Below, in pieces: positions 5,541-6,081 of a stretch of 6,081 nucleotides of DNA; position 1 is the first letter of the stretch; each line of letters starts with the position of its first letter. Both the position numbers and the translations under genes were made by a program. This DNA comes from Pseudomonadota bacterium (lineage in GTDB: Bacteria; Pseudomonadota; Gammaproteobacteria; Steroidobacterales; Steroidobacteraceae): the NCBI GenBank assembly GCA_021808195.1, contig JAKBCE010000150.1, positions 1 through 6,081 of the forward strand, read 5' to 3'. The notes beneath the pieces are model-generated. The model worked only from the letters and a program-made list of their open reading frames with translations. It made no database searches and was not told where the DNA came from.

Positions 5541-6081
5541 GCCCCGCACCGCCTGCGGCGTGCGCACTGCGACCGCGCACCGCGGTGCGATGCGCCTCGA
5601 GCGTCGCCTCGAGCCACGCACACCAGGGGCCAATGCCTTCAGGCATTCGGTTCGAGATCCGCAGCACCGGCGCGGCGCTCGCCAACGCACGCAGGCTCGC
5701 CTCGGCGCGCACCGGCTCGAACTCCGGCAACAGCGTCAACAGGTCAGTCTTGGTGATCAACAGCAGGTCCGCGGCCCGGAACATGACGGGATACTTCTGC
5801 GGCTTATCGTCGCCTTCCGGGACCGACAGCAGCGTCACGTTCAGGTGCTGCCCCAGATCGAAACTCGCCGGGCAGACGAGGTTGCCGACGTTCTCGATGA
5901 ACAGTACGTCGAGCCCCTCGAGTGCGAGCGAATCGAGCGCGTGGTGGACCATGCGGGCATCGAGATGGCAGGCGTTGCCGGTGGTGATCTGCACCGCCGG
6001 GATGCCCTTGGCGCGGATTCGCTGCGCATCGTTCTCCGTCGCGAGGTCCCCCTCGATCACCGCCATGCGCACTCGGCCCCC
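5518..6081 (-). CDS. hypB: Hydrogenase nickel-incorporation GTPase HypB, C-terminal part (runs off right edge)
   Basis: A GTPase of the SIMIBI class that, with HypA, delivers nickel to the large subunit of NiFe hydrogenase. The window holds about the last 187 residues; the P-loop and any N-terminal His-rich region lie outside. Visible motifs are VIEGDLATENDAQRI, then QITTGNACHLDA with the metal-binding Cys-His pair (codons near 5970-5965), IENVGNLVCPASFDLG with the third metal-ligand Cys (near 5874-5872), SVPEGDDKPQKYP, and TKTDLL as the guanine-specificity motif, where NKxD is the general form. The protein ends in an extra AAGGAGHGHQHAI tail with three histidines, beyond the usual C-terminal part. 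The frame is open to the window edge (codons before the GTG at 6072 give G-G-R), so 6072 is not the real start. The stop lies 23 bp inside hypF. Confidence 0.97.
   Translation of the reverse strand, partial: GGRVRMAVIEGDLATENDAQRIRAKGIPAVQITTGNACHLDARMVHHALDSLALEGLDVLFIENVGNLVCPASFDLGQHLNVTLLSVPEGDDKPQKYPVMFRAADLLLITKTDLLTLLPEFEPVRAEASLRALASAAPVLRISNRMPEGIGPWCAWLEATLEAHRTAVRGRSAHAAGGAGHGHQHAI

Noticed and set aside
5541..5690. 50-residue N-terminal extension of HypF
   Set aside because: It is Arg/Cys-rich, lies wholly over hypB codons in another frame, and would push the acylphosphatase motif far from the N terminus.
4680..5756. 358-codon plus-strand frame opposite hypF and hypB
   Set aside because: It lies antisense to fully conserved HypF/HypB motifs, and its composition (Arg, Ala, His, Gln) is that of a GC-rich shadow with no family features.

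Overview
This G+C-rich window looks like the chromosome of a proteobacterium, most likely gamma- or betaproteobacterial. That inference rests on the gene families (a CcmI/CycH-type cytochrome c maturation protein, a WXXGXW-repeat secreted protein, HypB/HypF) and on the strong GC bias at third codon positions. No phage, transposon, CRISPR, rRNA or tRNA signature was seen. Six protein genes can be supported, four complete and two cut by the window edges, plus one doubtful micro-ORF.

Left part (1-1518): a 23-codon start of gltX (glutamyl-tRNA synthetase) runs leftward off the window edge. It is separated by a 224-bp divergent intergenic region from a rightward gene for an exported protein. That protein has four W-x-x-G-x-W repeats near its N terminus and a long Pro/Arg/His/Gln/Tyr tail built from tandem DNA repeats.

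Middle (1522-3205): a leftward gene for a four-helix membrane protein of unknown function converges on the WXXGXW gene with only 3 bp between them. A perfect 9-bp hairpin that could end transcription of the WXXGXW gene lies inside the end of the membrane-protein gene. A 175-bp divergent region, holding a plausible sigma70-type promoter and a 23-codon micro-ORF, separates the membrane-protein gene from a rightward ccmI/cycH-like gene (two membrane helices, periplasmic TPR repeats, CcmI-type C-terminal domain).

Right part (3210-6081): a leftward hydrogenase-maturation operon contains hypB (N terminus outside the window) and a complete hypF, overlapping by 23 bp. HypF makes the carbamoyl/cyanide ligand precursor for the NiFe-hydrogenase active site, and HypB is the GTPase for nickel insertion, so the organism probably makes a NiFe hydrogenase. 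hypF is the last gene of the operon and converges on the ccmI-like gene with 4 bp between stops; hypC, hypD and hypE are not downstream and, if clustered, must lie beyond the right edge.

The window is mostly recognisable housekeeping and accessory metabolism. I do not see a clear undescribed system. The points most worth a second look are the ccmI-like gene apparently standing apart from a ccm operon and next to hyp genes, the repeat-expanded tail of the WXXGXW protein, and the unidentified membrane protein with its divergent promoter region.
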